In this document: piece by piece, positions 24,544-33,388 of the stretch | How the letters are laid out: every line of letters begins with the position of its first letter | How positions within the stretch are numbered: position 1 is the stretch's first letter | NCBI RefSeq assembly: GCF_017875955.1 | Contig: NZ_JAGINK010000001.1 | Location: 1,650,001-1,714,000 of the forward strand | Source of the DNA: Pseudomonas sp. BP8 | GTDB lineage: Bacteria; Pseudomonadota; Gammaproteobacteria; Pseudomonadales; Pseudomonadaceae | DNA: 64,000 nt | Direction: 5' to 3' | Position numbers and translations under genes: made by a program | The notes under the pieces: model-generated | What the model saw: only the letters and a program-made list of their open reading frames with translations | Databases searched by the model: none | What the model was told of the DNA's origin: nothing

Positions 24544-24846
24544 TCAGAGCGCTTGGCTCAGTTGTTTGAGAAACGCCTGAATGGTGTCCTCGTTGCGTTT
24601 GAAGAAGTGCCACTGGCCAATCTTCTGGCTGCTGATCAGGCCTGCGCGCTGCAAGGTCGCCAGATGGGCCGAGACAGTCGACTGGGAAAGGCCGCAACGC
24701 TGATCGATCTGCCCGGCACAGACACCGTGCTCGGTGCTGTGGTGCTGGTCGGGAAACTGCGCCGCCGGGTCTTTCAGCCAGGTGAGGATTTCGCGCCGTA
24801 CCGGGTGGGAAAGGGCTTTTATTATGTCGTCGAGGTCGATAGGCAT
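24544..24846 (-). CDS. ArsR-family transcriptional regulator
   Basis: 100 residues with a winged helix-turn-helix: IIKALSHPVRREILTWL, then QRCGLSQSTVSAHLATLQRAGLI and a wing KIGQWHFFKR. A single Cys lies in EHGVCAGQIDQRCG, with a second one close by, so thiol or electrophile sensing is conceivable. The ATG at 24844-24846 is chosen because the longer open frame from 24945 translates the operator repeats. It most likely represses itself and xenB; similar regulators of OYE genes respond to electrophiles. Confidence 0.82.
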   Translation of the reverse strand: MPIDLDDIIKALSHPVRREILTWLKDPAAQFPDQHHSTEHGVCAGQIDQRCGLSQSTVSAHLATLQRAGLISSQKIGQWHFFKRNEDTIQAFLKQLSQAL

Positions 24847-24866
24847 GAGTAGGCTCGTGATGTGTT

Positions 24867-24960
24867 GCGCTATATCGCGATGGGGCGAAATATAAATCGG
24901 TATTTCCCGATATACAAAGACGAAGAGGTTCTGAGCTGAGTGCAAATCGCTATATCGCGT
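24867..24960. promoter_or_regulatory. Repeated TATATCG operators upstream of the ArsR gene and acpH
   Basis: CGCTATATCGCG occurs twice, at 24868-24879 and 24948-24959, exactly 80 bases apart. Between them CGATATA at 24908-24914 is the inverted form, and ACGATATT follows at 24965. These lie in the divergent region between the arsR-type gene and acpH and are good candidates for the regulator's binding sites. Confidence 0.6.
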
Positions 24961-24998
24961 TATAACGATATTGGTGCTGGCAGTGCTAGACTGGCGTC

Positions 24999-25568
24999 AT
25001 GAACTATCTCGCACATCTGCATCTTGGCGGCCAGCAGCCGCAGCAATTGCTCGGCAGCCTGTATGGCGATTTCGTCAAAGGCTCGCTTGAGGGGCGCTTC
25101 CCGCCGACCTTGGAGGCGGCTATCCGGCTGCACCGGCAGATCGACAGTTTTACCGACAGCCATCCGCAGGTGCTGGCTGCGCTGGGGCGGTTTCCGCGCG
25201 AACGGCGGCGCTATGCCGGGATTGTTCTGGATGTGTTTTTCGATCATTGCCTGGCGCGGCATTGGCAGGACTACGCCGAACAGCCGTTGGCCGAGTTCAC
25301 CGGCGAGTTCTACCGGGTGTTGCTGGCTGAGCCCGAGTTACCGGGGCGGCTGGCACATATCGCGCCGTTCATGGCTGCCGATGACTGGCTGGGGGCGTAT
25401 GGCGATTTCGCCACCTTGGAGCAGGTATTCAGGGGGATCGCCCGGCGCTTGTCGCGGCCGGAAGGAATGGCGGGGGTGATGGGTGAGCTCGAGGCGCTGT
25501 ATGAGCCGTTGCTGGAGGATTTCAGGGTGTTTTATCCGCAGTTGCAGGTGTTTGCGGCCAGTCGTTAG
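24999..25568 (+). CDS. acpH: Acyl carrier protein phosphodiesterase AcpH
   Basis: 189 residues beginning MNYLAHLHLGGQQPQQLLG, with GDFVKGSLEGRFPP, the metal-binding RLHRQIDSFTDSHP, and VLDVFFDHCLARHW. These are the DUF479/AcpH hallmarks: the enzyme removes 4'-phosphopantetheine from holo-ACP. Length is normal. It reads away from the ArsR-type regulator and shares its repeat-rich upstream region, so it could come under the same control. Confidence 0.88.
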   Translation: MNYLAHLHLGGQQPQQLLGSLYGDFVKGSLEGRFPPTLEAAIRLHRQIDSFTDSHPQVLAALGRFPRERRRYAGIVLDVFFDHCLARHWQDYAEQPLAEFTGEFYRVLLAEPELPGRLAHIAPFMAADDWLGAYGDFATLEQVFRGIARRLSRPEGMAGVMGELEALYEPLLEDFRVFYPQLQVFAASR

Positions 25569-25572
25569 TCAG

Positions 25573-25682
25573 GGCCGGCCTCTTCGCAGGGCAAGCCCGC
25601 TCCTACAGGATTGGAGTCGATCACAAGATCCTGGTCATTCCCGAATCCTGTAGGAGCGGGCTTGACCCGCGAAGAGGCCGGC
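25573..25682. repeat. REP palindrome pair
   Basis: Inverted REP cores at 25573-25608 and 25647-25682 (CCTGTAGGAGCGGGCTTGAC) fill the gap between the convergent acpH and olsA genes. Confidence 0.85.
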
Positions 25683-25699
25683 ACTGCCATCATCAAATA

Positions 25700-26488
25700 T
25701 CAGGCCGCCCGCGCCTGCCGACGCGGCGCCTGCTCCACCTCATCATCGCCAAACAACGCCACCTGAATCGCCTGCTGCGCCTGAAATGCCAGCGCCGCCC
25801 GCTCTTTACCCAGGCTGCTGATCGGTGCCAGCAAATGAATCCGCACCTCCCCCCGCGCCTGGCCAAACAAACGCAGCAGGTGCGACACCAGATCATCATC
25901 GCCTACGAACGGCGCCACCCGATCAGCTTCGCCGCCACGCCGATACTCGATCGCCACCGGCTGCAGCGGCGTGCCCTGGTCGATCGCGCCGGCCAGCAGG
26001 CGCCCATGAAAGGTGCGCAGGCTGCGCCCATCAGTGGTGGTGCCCTCCGGAAAGATCAGTAACGGTTGCTCGTCAGCCAACTGCTGACTGATCTGCTCAC
26101 GCAAACGCTGTGCATCGCCACCGCCGCGACGAATGAACACCGTCCCGGCCTTTTCCGCCAGCCAGCCCGCCAGCGGCCAATGACGCACCTCGGCCTTGGA
26201 CAGGAACGACAGCGGCGTGAGCATGCCCAGCAAGGGGATGTCGGTCCATGACACGTGGTTGCCGACCCACAGCATCGGCTCCTGCGGCGGCGCGCCGATC
26301 ACCTGCACATTGAACGGCAAGGCAGCGACCAGACGCTGCATGAACCAACAGCTCCAGCGTTGACGCAGGGCCATTGACGGCTTCAGCCCCAGCCGCTCGC
26401 CAACCGCGATCACGCCCGCCATGCTGGCCCCAAGCAGCAGCACCAGCAGCAAGCGTGACAGACGGGCGAGAACCCGCAGCCGCGCCAT
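25700..26488 (-). CDS. olsA: Ornithine-lipid O-acyltransferase OlsA (PlsC-like)
   Basis: 262 residues with an N-terminal helix and the acyltransferase motifs of PlsC enzymes: NHVSWTD with HxxxxD at 78-83, AGTVFIRRGG, and FPEGTTTDG. The long C-terminal tail ends RRQARAA. OlsA adds the second acyl chain to lyso-ornithine lipid. The assignment as OlsA rather than another 1-acyl-glycerol-phosphate acyltransferase rests on the neighbour olsB: the olsB stop and the olsA start overlap by one base (TGATG), so the pair is translationally coupled. Confidence 0.82.
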   Translation of the reverse strand: MARLRVLARLSRLLLVLLLGASMAGVIAVGERLGLKPSMALRQRWSCWFMQRLVAALPFNVQVIGAPPQEPMLWVGNHVSWTDIPLLGMLTPLSFLSKAEVRHWPLAGWLAEKAGTVFIRRGGGDAQRLREQISQQLADEQPLLIFPEGTTTDGRSLRTFHGRLLAGAIDQGTPLQPVAIEYRRGGEADRVAPFVGDDDLVSHLLRLFGQARGEVRIHLLAPISSLGKERAALAFQAQQAIQVALFGDDEVEQAPRRQARAA

Positions 26489-27243
26489 CAGACCGCTGCC
26501 TTGAAGTGGCGAGCGTAGCGCGGGCAGAGATCGTCGCGCTTGAGCAGGATGAACACATCAGCCACCTGGAAATCCTCGTCCCAGCACGGCTCGCCGCAAA
26601 TCTTCGCGCCCAGGCGCATGTAGGCCTTGAGCAGCGGTGGCATCTCGGCAATGACATTGCCAGGCAGGGCCAGGCTGGGCAGGGGGTTCTTCGGCTCGGC
26701 GCGCAGGTGCTCGGTGCACAGGTAGCGTTCGCGCAGGCGTTGCATGATGGCATGGGCCTGCACCCCGCCGTCCTGCATGGGGATGCTGGCGCAGCCCATC
26801 AGGTAGCTGTAGCCGCCTTCGTTGAGCACTTCGGCCAGTTCGCCCCAGAGCACGGCGATGGTGCCACCGTTGCGGTAGGCCGGGTCGACGCAGGTGCGGC
26901 CCAGCTCGAGGATCGGCCCCTGCAACTGCAACAGGCCGTGCAGGCGGAATTCCTCTTCGCTGTAGAAGCGGCCCAGGCTGCTCGCAGCCTGATGGTCGAG
27001 CAGCCGCGTGGTGGCAACCAGGCGGCCAGTGCTCAGGTCGCGGACGCCAATGTGCCGGCAGTGGATATCGTAGTCGTCCATGTCCAGGCCGTGTTCGGCG
27101 CCTTTGAGCTTGGCCTTGAATTCGCCGCTGAACACCGCGAAGCGCAGGGCTTGGGCTTCCTGCAGGGCCGCGGCGCCGACCAGGCGTTCGGCGTGCAGAC
27201 GGCGTTCAGTGCTGTTGTCGCCAGAGCGAGCGATCCGAGTCAT
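26488..27243 (-). CDS. olsB: Ornithine-lipid N-acyltransferase OlsB
   Basis: 251 residues of the GNAT-like OlsB family: [61 protein letters not shown] and the C-terminal [15 protein letters not shown]. It transfers a 3-hydroxyacyl group from ACP to the alpha-amino group of ornithine. The ATG at 27241-27243 has GGAG 7 bases upstream; the open frame extends to 27867 but that extension is antisense to the next gene. Ornithine lipids usually rise under phosphate limitation; only a poor Pho-box resemblance was seen upstream. Confidence 0.84.
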   Translation of the reverse strand: MTRIARSGDNSTERRLHAERLVGAAALQEAQALRFAVFSGEFKAKLKGAEHGLDMDDYDIHCRHIGVRDLSTGRLVATTRLLDHQAASSLGRFYSEEEFRLHGLLQLQGPILELGRTCVDPAYRNGGTIAVLWGELAEVLNEGGYSYLMGCASIPMQDGGVQAHAIMQRLRERYLCTEHLRAEPKNPLPSLALPGNVIAEMPPLLKAYMRLGAKICGEPCWDEDFQVADVFILLKRDDLCPRYARHFKAAV

Positions 27244-27378
27244 TCCGAGTCTCCATAAGCCAGCCATTGGGGGTTGCAGCCGGTCGGCCTTGTTGTGCAA
27301 AGTCAGCCTAGGTATGCCCGGTGTCACCTCGGTGAATCTTTGGTGATGCTTGCATGACACCCCTGGAAGGAGCGTCTG

Positions 27379-28266
27379 ATGGCTTGGTTGCAACGACTCA
27401 ATGACCCGCTTAGATACCCGCTGGCCGGCGGCCTGGGCGACATCTATGGTGCGCAGACCGAGCGCCTCGGCACGCTGGCGCCCTTCGAGTTGGCGGTGCT
27501 CGGCGGGCGTGCCATGGCCACCCCGGGGCTGGCCTTTCTGATCGGTTACCAGGCCGCGTTGCGCGTACTCTGGCCGAGTGCCCCGGCATCGCTTGGCGCG
27601 CTGTGTGCCACGGAGCGGCGCAGCGTGCGCCCGGCAGACATGCACACCCGCCTCGACGGCCTGCGCCTGACCGGCAGCAAGGACTTCGTTACCGCAGGTC
27701 TTGATGCCGAATGGCTGTTGGTGGCCGCCCGCTGCGAGGCCCCGGGCGAGCCGCCGCGGCTGAGCCTGGCGGTGGTCTATCCTGGCGAGCCGGGGGTTAC
27801 CCTCGAGGCGCTGCCGACCCTGCCGCTGATGCCCGAGGTCGGGCATGCCCGTGTGCAGTTGCAGCACGCCGCCTGCGAGCTGCTGGCCGGTGATGGCTGG
27901 GATGCCTACGTCAAGCCGTTCCGCTCACTCGAAGACCTGTATGTGCTCGCTGCGATGCTGGCCTGGCTATATGGCGTCGGCCAGGAGTGCGCTTGGCCTC
28001 AGGCGTTGCAATTGCGCCTGCTCGGGCTGCTCGGTGCATGCGCCGAGGGCAGTCGCCAGTGCGCTGACAGCGTCGCTGGCCATCTCCTGCTAGGCGGGAT
28101 CTATGCCCAGTTTCAGGCGTTGCGCGGCGAGCTCGATGCGGCACTTGCGGCAGGGCCTGAACAGTGGGCGCAGCTTTGGCAGCGTGACCAAGGCGTGCTG
28201 GCCTTGGCCAGTGCCGCCAGAGACAAGCGCCTGGCCAAGGCCTGGAGCGCCGCCGGACTGTCATGA
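27379..28266 (+). CDS. Shortened acyl-CoA-dehydrogenase-like protein
   Basis: 295 residues, about 100 fewer than ordinary acyl-CoA dehydrogenases. The recognisable part is the middle beta-domain: [26 protein letters not shown] resembles the usual LNGxKxFITNG...ADxLxVxA pattern, followed by a beta region and a helical C-terminus. The N-terminal helical domain is cut to about 80 residues and no catalytic glutamate region could be identified. It may bind an acyl group or FAD without dehydrogenase activity. GGAAGG lies before the start. It is divergent from olsBA and upstream of the serine hydrolase. Confidence 0.6.
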   Translation: MAWLQRLNDPLRYPLAGGLGDIYGAQTERLGTLAPFELAVLGGRAMATPGLAFLIGYQAALRVLWPSAPASLGALCATERRSVRPADMHTRLDGLRLTGSKDFVTAGLDAEWLLVAARCEAPGEPPRLSLAVVYPGEPGVTLEALPTLPLMPEVGHARVQLQHAACELLAGDGWDAYVKPFRSLEDLYVLAAMLAWLYGVGQECAWPQALQLRLLGLLGACAEGSRQCADSVAGHLLLGGIYAQFQALRGELDAALAAGPEQWAQLWQRDQGVLALASAARDKRLAKAWSAAGLS

Positions 28267-28308
28267 AGCTGTGGCACGCTCGCCCGGTCGCTGAGCAGAG
28301 GGCTGGGC

Positions 28309-29394
28309 ATGGGCGTGTCGAGAGGGTGGCTCTGCCTGATAGGGGCGTTGGTCTTGCCGGCCGCGGCCGAGCATTGGCCTGAGCCGGACTGGCAAACCGA
28401 GCCTGCGGCAATCGACTGGCAGGCTGTCGATGACTATGCCTTCCCCGTGCGCGATGACGCCGAGCGCAGTGGCGTGCGCAGCGATGCACTGCTGATCATC
28501 CGCGATGGCCGCATCCTGCATGAGCGTTATAGCGCGCCGACTGATGCCGATACCCCGCACCTGACCTGGTCGGTCAGCAAGAGCGTGCTGGCCACCGTGC
28601 TCGGCGTAGCTTATGGCGAACAGCGCTTTGCCCTGGCTGACCCGGCAGTACGCTTCTATCCAGCCCTGAGTCAGCATCCAGAGCTGCGCCTGCGCGACCT
28701 GCTGCACTGGGCCAGTGGCCTGGCCTGGCAGGAGGATTACGAGTACGCGCCATTGAAGTCGTCCGTGATCGCCATGCTCTACGCGCGCGGCCGCGACGAC
28801 ATGGCAGGCTTCGCCGCGGCGATGAAAGCCGAGCAGCCGCCGGGCCGCCACTTTGTCTATTCCAGCGGTGACAGCAACCTGCTTGCCGGCGCCTTGCGTG
28901 GAATGCTCGAGCCGGCGCAGTACGCCAGTTACCCGTGGCAGGCGCTGTTTACGCCGTTGGGCATCGACAGCGCAGTGTGGGAACGGGACGGCGCCGGTAC
29001 CTATGTTGCTTCGTCCTACCTCTACCTGAGCGCACGCGACCTCGCGCGTATCGGCCTGCTGATGCTACGGCACGGCCGCTGGCAGGATCGGCAGCTGCTC
29101 CCGGCGCAGTGGGTGGCCTTCAATCGCGCGCCGTTCACGTCCGCCGAGGCCATCCCGGGTGAGGCGACCCCTGGTGGCCACTGGTGGCTCAACCGCGCGC
29201 TGCCGGGGCACTCGCTGCCATGGCCGGACGCCCCGGCCGATACCTATGCAGCCTTGGGCCATTGGGGTCAGGCGTTGTATGTGTTGCCAGGGCAAAAGCT
29301 GGTGGTGGTGCGTTATGCCGATGACCGTGACGCCAGCTACAGCCACAACCAGTTGCTCAAGCGGATACTGGCGGCAGTCGGAGGCGGATCATGA
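28309..29394 (+). CDS. Serine hydrolase of the beta-lactamase class C family
   Basis: 361 residues with a signal peptide (GWLCLIGALVLPAAAEH). The nucleophile motif SxxK is in TWSVSKSVLATVLG, preceded by the usual HLTW; YSSGDSN supplies the Y-x-N equivalent, and GHWGQALYVLPGQ near the end is the KTG-region counterpart. Substrate unknown: such proteins act as esterases, peptidases or transpeptidase relatives. It starts 42 bases after the acyl-CoA-dehydrogenase-like gene and overlaps the next gene by 4 bases. Confidence 0.82.
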   Translation: MGVSRGWLCLIGALVLPAAAEHWPEPDWQTEPAAIDWQAVDDYAFPVRDDAERSGVRSDALLIIRDGRILHERYSAPTDADTPHLTWSVSKSVLATVLGVAYGEQRFALADPAVRFYPALSQHPELRLRDLLHWASGLAWQEDYEYAPLKSSVIAMLYARGRDDMAGFAAAMKAEQPPGRHFVYSSGDSNLLAGALRGMLEPAQYASYPWQALFTPLGIDSAVWERDGAGTYVASSYLYLSARDLARIGLLMLRHGRWQDRQLLPAQWVAFNRAPFTSAEAIPGEATPGGHWWLNRALPGHSLPWPDAPADTYAALGHWGQALYVLPGQKLVVVRYADDRDASYSHNQLLKRILAAVGGGS

Positions 29395-29687
29395 AACGCC
29401 TCTTGCTGGTACTGGCTGCGGCGCTACTGGCCTGGGTATGGCACGAGCGTCAGGCATTGGCGGACTTTCCCGGGATTCTCTCGGCCTACTCGGCCAAGGA
29501 GTACTGCTCGTGCCGGTTCGTCATGGGCTTTGACCAGGCTTACTGCCGTGGCTACGTTAAACAGTACCTGCCATTGAGCCGCCTGGAAGAAGACAGCCGC
29601 CAGCACCAGGTACTTGCCGAAGGCCTCGGGCGCACCAGCCTGGCCGTGTGGCAGGGGCCGCGTGTGGGCTGCCGCTTGCTGCCGTGA
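29391..29687 (+). CDS. Small secreted Cys-containing protein, function unknown
   Basis: 98 residues. A signal peptide-like N-terminus (MKRLLLVLAAALLAWVW) is followed by a domain with four cysteines, in KEYCSCRFVMGFDQAYCRGY and a final GCRLL, suggesting disulphides in the periplasm. I do not recognise the family; similar small proteins follow serine hydrolases in Pseudomonas. The ATG overlaps the hydrolase stop (ATGA), so the two are translationally coupled and probably act together. Confidence 0.7.
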   Translation: MKRLLLVLAAALLAWVWHERQALADFPGILSAYSAKEYCSCRFVMGFDQAYCRGYVKQYLPLSRLEEDSRQHQVLAEGLGRTSLAVWQGPRVGCRLLP

Positions 29688-29731
29688 GGGCGGGCGGGTA
29701 AGGTTGATGGCTTTGTTTCACGGAACTTCTC

Positions 29732-30313
29732 ATGCTCAATTTCGCCCGTCTGCTGCCAGCCTTGCTGCTGGCTCTTTGCCTGCCCGCTCATGCCAACTGG
29801 CATCTCGATGGTGAGTCCTCGCGCTTGTCGTTTGTCACGGGCAAGAACGGCGACACCATCGAGGTCCATCGCTTCCTGGTGTTGCACGGTAGCGTCGATC
29901 GCAAGGGTGTGGCCGGGCTGAGCATCGAGATGGACTCGGTCAGCAGCGGTATCCCCCTGCGCGACGAGCGTATGCGTGACGCACTGTTTGAAGTTGGCAA
30001 GTTTCCCGATGCGACGGTCAAGGCCAAGCTCGACCTGCAGCCGATCAACAACCTGGCCAACGGCGCGCAGATCGAATTGCGCATGCCGCTTACCGTCACC
30101 CTGCACGGCCAGTCGCACAGCTATAACGCCCTGTTGATGGCGACCCGGCTGGATGAGCGACGTTTCCAGGTAGTAACCCTTGAGCCGCTGATTCTGCGCG
30201 CCAGTGACTACGGCCTGCTGCCTGGCCTGGAAAGCCTGCGTACGTTCGCCAAGCTCAAGTCGATCAACCCTTCAGTACCGGTCAACGCGGTACTGATCTT
30301 CACCGCCCGCTGA
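29732..30313 (+). CDS. YceI-family periplasmic protein
   Basis: 193 residues with a signal peptide (LLPALLLALCLPAHAN). The mature part starts WHLDGESSRLSFVTGKNGD and continues with IEMDSVSSGIPLRDERM and FEVGKFPDATVKAKL, which is the YceI lipocalin-like barrel that binds long isoprenoid or polyprenoid chains. The exact ligand is unknown. It lies 44 bases after the small Cys protein and one base before the ClsB-like gene. Confidence 0.87.
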   Translation: MLNFARLLPALLLALCLPAHANWHLDGESSRLSFVTGKNGDTIEVHRFLVLHGSVDRKGVAGLSIEMDSVSSGIPLRDERMRDALFEVGKFPDATVKAKLDLQPINNLANGAQIELRMPLTVTLHGQSHSYNALLMATRLDERRFQVVTLEPLILRASDYGLLPGLESLRTFAKLKSINPSVPVNAVLIFTAR

Positions 30314-30314
30314 C

Positions 30315-31472
30315 ATGCCGGGGCCGGTTTTCCCCTGGCGGGATGGCAACCAGTTCGAGCTGCTGATCGACGGCCCCGAGTTTTTTCCGCGGATGCTCCT
30401 GGCGATCATGCGTGCCGAGCGTCAGGTCGATCTGGAGCTGTACCTGGTCGAGGCCGGGGGTTGCGCCGAGGCGGTGGTCGAAGCGCTGGAGCTGGCCGCA
30501 CGACGCGGAGTGAGAGTGCGCTGCCTGTTCGATGACTACGGCTCGCTGGCCTTTACGGCGGCGTTGCGTCAGCGGCTGCAGGATGCTGGGGTGTACCTGC
30601 GCTGGTACAACCGTCTGAGTTGGCGGCGCGGCCTGCGTAATCTCTATCGTGACCACCGCAAGCTGTTGCTGGTTGATGAGCACTGGGCAGCGGTCGGTGG
30701 TACGGGTGTCACCGATGAGTTCTGGACACCGCACGCCGAGGCCAGTGAATGGCATGAAGTCATGGTCCAGATGCAAGGGCCGATCGTCAGCGACTGGCAG
30801 TTGTTGTTTGATCGCCAATGGCACGCCAACAACCGCCGCACGGCCTGGCGACCGCCAGAGGGCTTTGGCCTGCCGCGCCTGCCGAAGGTACCGGTGCAAG
30901 GCCAGGGCATGGGCCGGGTGGCTTACGCCGACGCGCGCCAACATCGCGATATTCTCCATTCGCTGGTGCGCGCGCTGAACAGCGGCCAGCGCCGGATCTG
31001 GCTGGCGACGCCGTACTTCCTGCCGACCTGGAGCGTGCGCCGCTCACTGCGCCGCGCCGCAGCCCAGGGCATCGACGTGCGCCTGTTGCTGACCGGCCCA
31101 CGCACCGACCACCCGTCGGTACGCTATGCCGGCCATCGCTACTACCCACGGTTGTTGCGCGCCGGGGTAAGGATCTTCGAGTTTCAGCCGTGCTTTCTGC
31201 ACCTGAAGATGGTTTTGGTGGACGACTGGGTCAGTGTTGGTTCGTGCAACTTCGATCACTGGAACCTGCGCTTTAACCTCGAGGCCAATATCGAGGCGCT
31301 CGACCCGCCGTTGACTGCCGCGGTGGCGGCCAGCTTCGAACGAGACTTCGGCCTCAGCAAGGAGGTCGACCTCGAGCACTGGAATGCGCGGCCGCTATGG
31401 TCTCGGCTCAAGCAGCGGGTGTGGGGCTGGCTGGATCGGCTGGTGGTGAATCTGCTTGATCGACGTGGCTGA
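30315..31472 (+). CDS. clsB: Cardiolipin synthase B-like phospholipase D family protein
   Basis: 385 residues with both HKD motifs: [17 protein letters not shown] and [17 protein letters not shown]. Other family motifs are [16 protein letters not shown] and [12 protein letters not shown]. ClsB-type enzymes make cardiolipin from phosphatidylglycerol and another phospholipid at the inner membrane. It starts directly after the YceI stop, so expression is likely coupled. Being close to olsBA, it fits a membrane-lipid group. Another PLD-family role is possible but less likely. Confidence 0.82.
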   Translation: MPGPVFPWRDGNQFELLIDGPEFFPRMLLAIMRAERQVDLELYLVEAGGCAEAVVEALELAARRGVRVRCLFDDYGSLAFTAALRQRLQDAGVYLRWYNRLSWRRGLRNLYRDHRKLLLVDEHWAAVGGTGVTDEFWTPHAEASEWHEVMVQMQGPIVSDWQLLFDRQWHANNRRTAWRPPEGFGLPRLPKVPVQGQGMGRVAYADARQHRDILHSLVRALNSGQRRIWLATPYFLPTWSVRRSLRRAAAQGIDVRLLLTGPRTDHPSVRYAGHRYYPRLLRAGVRIFEFQPCFLHLKMVLVDDWVSVGSCNFDHWNLRFNLEANIEALDPPLTAAVAASFERDFGLSKEVDLEHWNARPLWSRLKQRVWGWLDRLVVNLLDRRG

Positions 31473-31552
31473 AGCCTGCGCTGGATATCGCTCAGCGCAG
31501 AAGCAGACTATCGTGCTGTGATTGTTCCGATGCTTGCTCAGGAGTGGATGCG

Positions 31553-32131
31553 ATGACGGCGAAGAAGATTCTCATGCTGGTCGGTGATTACGTCGAGGAT
31601 TACGAGGCGATGGTGCCGTTCCAGGCGCTGAGCATGGTGGGCCATACCGTGCATGCGGTGTGCCCGGAGAAAATTGCCGGGCAGACCGTGCGCACGGCGA
31701 TTCATGACTTCGAGGGCGAGCAGACCTACAGCGAGAAGCCAGGGCACAACTTTGCCCTGAACTTCGATTTCGTCCAGGTGAGGCCCGAAAGCTACGATGC
31801 CCTGTTGATCCCTGGCGGGCGGGCGCCGGAGTATCTGCGCTTGAATCAGCAGGTGCTGGCGTTGGTCAAGGCCTTCGATCAGGCCGGCAAGCCGATTGCG
31901 GCGGTGTGCCATGGTGCGCAACTGCTGGCGGCTGCGGGTGTGCTGGAAGGGCGTGAATGCAGTGCCTATCCGGCTTGTGCGCCTGAGGTGCGGCTGGCGG
32001 GCGGCACGTTTATCGACATCGCCGTGGATCAGGCGCATGTCGATGGCAACCTGGTGACAGCGCCCGCGTGGCCTGCGCATCCCGCCTGGTTGGCGGCCTT
32101 CCTGAAGGTGCTGGGTACGCGGATTTCCTGA
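31553..32131 (+). CDS. DJ-1/PfpI family protein
   Basis: 192 residues, one DJ-1/PfpI domain. The nucleophile elbow is [20 protein letters not shown]; other motifs are [20 protein letters not shown] with the conserved Glu and [15 protein letters not shown]. Functions in the family include glyoxalase, protease and chaperone; none can be assigned. Two ATGs are close; the one at 31553 has AGGAG at the usual distance of 8 bases, whereas the one at 31544 would be only 3 bases away. Confidence 0.85.
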   Translation: MTAKKILMLVGDYVEDYEAMVPFQALSMVGHTVHAVCPEKIAGQTVRTAIHDFEGEQTYSEKPGHNFALNFDFVQVRPESYDALLIPGGRAPEYLRLNQQVLALVKAFDQAGKPIAAVCHGAQLLAAAGVLEGRECSAYPACAPEVRLAGGTFIDIAVDQAHVDGNLVTAPAWPAHPAWLAAFLKVLGTRIS

Positions 32132-32157
32132 GAGGGGAGTGCTAGTCCGGGAATTCT

Positions 32158-32264
32158 GGGGCCGCTTTGCGGCCCTTTCGCGACGCAAGGCCGCTCCCAC
32201 AATGGACCGTGTTGCGCAGGCCTTCGCCTCGGCCTTATGTCGCGAAAGGGCTGCAAGGCACCCC
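32158..32264. repeat. REP-like palindrome pair, second family
   Basis: Two inverted cores, one reading GGGGCCGCTTTGCGGCCC then TTTCGCGACGCAAGGCCGC, the other TTATGTCGCGAAAGGGCTGC. The same family occurs inside the miniature element near 14.05 kb, and differs from the TGTAGGAGCGGGC family elsewhere in the window. It lies between the DJ-1 gene and the AEC transporter gene. Confidence 0.75.
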
Positions 32265-32395
32265 AAGGTAGTTCAGGCAATCTGTAAGACAGTTCTGAAG
32301 GAAATTTCCTTTTATCGCCGTCGATTCCCCGCAACTTGCGACCGCTGGCGTATCATTAGCGCCCTAACGGCAACCCCTTTCAGGACCGCTCGCGC

Positions 32396-33337
32396 ATGCT
32401 CGCCCTCCTTATCCAGACGCTGAACATCACCGCGCCGGTGTTCGCCATGCTGTTCATGGGCGTTTTCCTCAAACGTGTACGCCTGATCGACGACAACTTC
32501 AGCAAGGTCGCCTCGGCGCTGGTGTTCAACGTTTGCATGCCCGCCTTGCTGTTCCTCGGCATTTACCACGCCGACCTGGATGCAGCGATCAAGCCCGGGG
32601 TGATCTTCTATTTCATCGCCATCACCCTGGTCGGCTTCGCCCTGGCCTGGGGGCTGGCCATCTGGCGAGCGCCATTGGCCGAACGCGGTATCTATACCCA
32701 GGGCGCGTTTCGCGGCAACAACGGGGTGATCGGCCTGGCCCTGGCTGCCAGCCTCTATGGCGACTATGGCATCTCGCTCGGCGCGGTGCTCGCCGGCCTG
32801 GTGATCCTCATGTACAACTCGCTCTCGGCGGTGGTGCTGGCGGTCTACAGCCCAGACCTCAAGTCCGACCCGTGGAGCATCTGCAAGAGCATCTTCAGCA
32901 ACCCGCTGATCATCAGCGTGCTGCTGGCAACGCCGATGGCCTACGCTCAGGTGCCGCTGCCCAACTGGCTGCTGACCTCAGGCGATTACCTGGCGCAGAT
33001 GACCTTGCCGCTGGCGCTGATCTGTATCGGTGGCACATTGTCGCTGACCGCCTTGCGTGACAGCGGCAGGCTGGCGGTGGATGCGAGCCTGGTGAAAATG
33101 GTCTGGTTGCCGCTGGTCGGCACCCTCGGTGCCTGGCTGTGTGGCTTTCGCGGTGCCGAACTGGGCATCCTCTTTCTCTACATCGGCAGCCCGACTGCTG
33201 CGGCCAGCTACGTCATGGCGCGTGCCGCCAACGGCAACCACCAACTGGCCGCGTCGATCATCGTCATCACTACGCTAATGGCGGCGATCACCACCAATAT
33301 CGGTATCTTCATCTTGCAGTGGGGCGGATGGATCTAG
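32396..33337 (+). CDS. AEC-family transporter (auxin efflux carrier-like)
   Basis: 313 residues, about ten transmembrane helices in two inverted halves. Motifs include NITAPVFAMLFMGVFLKRV at the start, FNVCMPALLFLGIY, FRGNNGVIGLALA, SNPLIISVLLATPMAY and IGSPTAAASYVMA. The family exports or takes up small carboxylates such as malate and malonate; the substrate here is unknown. No close partner gene; the permease gene follows 51 bases later. Confidence 0.86.
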   Translation: MLALLIQTLNITAPVFAMLFMGVFLKRVRLIDDNFSKVASALVFNVCMPALLFLGIYHADLDAAIKPGVIFYFIAITLVGFALAWGLAIWRAPLAERGIYTQGAFRGNNGVIGLALAASLYGDYGISLGAVLAGLVILMYNSLSAVVLAVYSPDLKSDPWSICKSIFSNPLIISVLLATPMAYAQVPLPNWLLTSGDYLAQMTLPLALICIGGTLSLTALRDSGRLAVDASLVKMVWLPLVGTLGAWLCGFRGAELGILFLYIGSPTAAASYVMARAANGNHQLAASIIVITTLMAAITTNIGIFILQWGGWI

Positions 33338-33388
33338 ATCCTGACTGCACTAACTCAAACAACACTGCCTCCTGACAAAGGACACTTC

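Noticed and set aside
27316..27362. GTGTCAT-like sequence upstream of olsB, considered as a Pho box
   Set aside because: Only the first half-site is good; the second matches 3 of 7 positions.
26491..27867. Extended olsB open frame (459 codons)
   Set aside because: The extension past 27243 lies antisense to the acyl-CoA-dehydrogenase-like gene, and the ribosome-binding site is at 27243.
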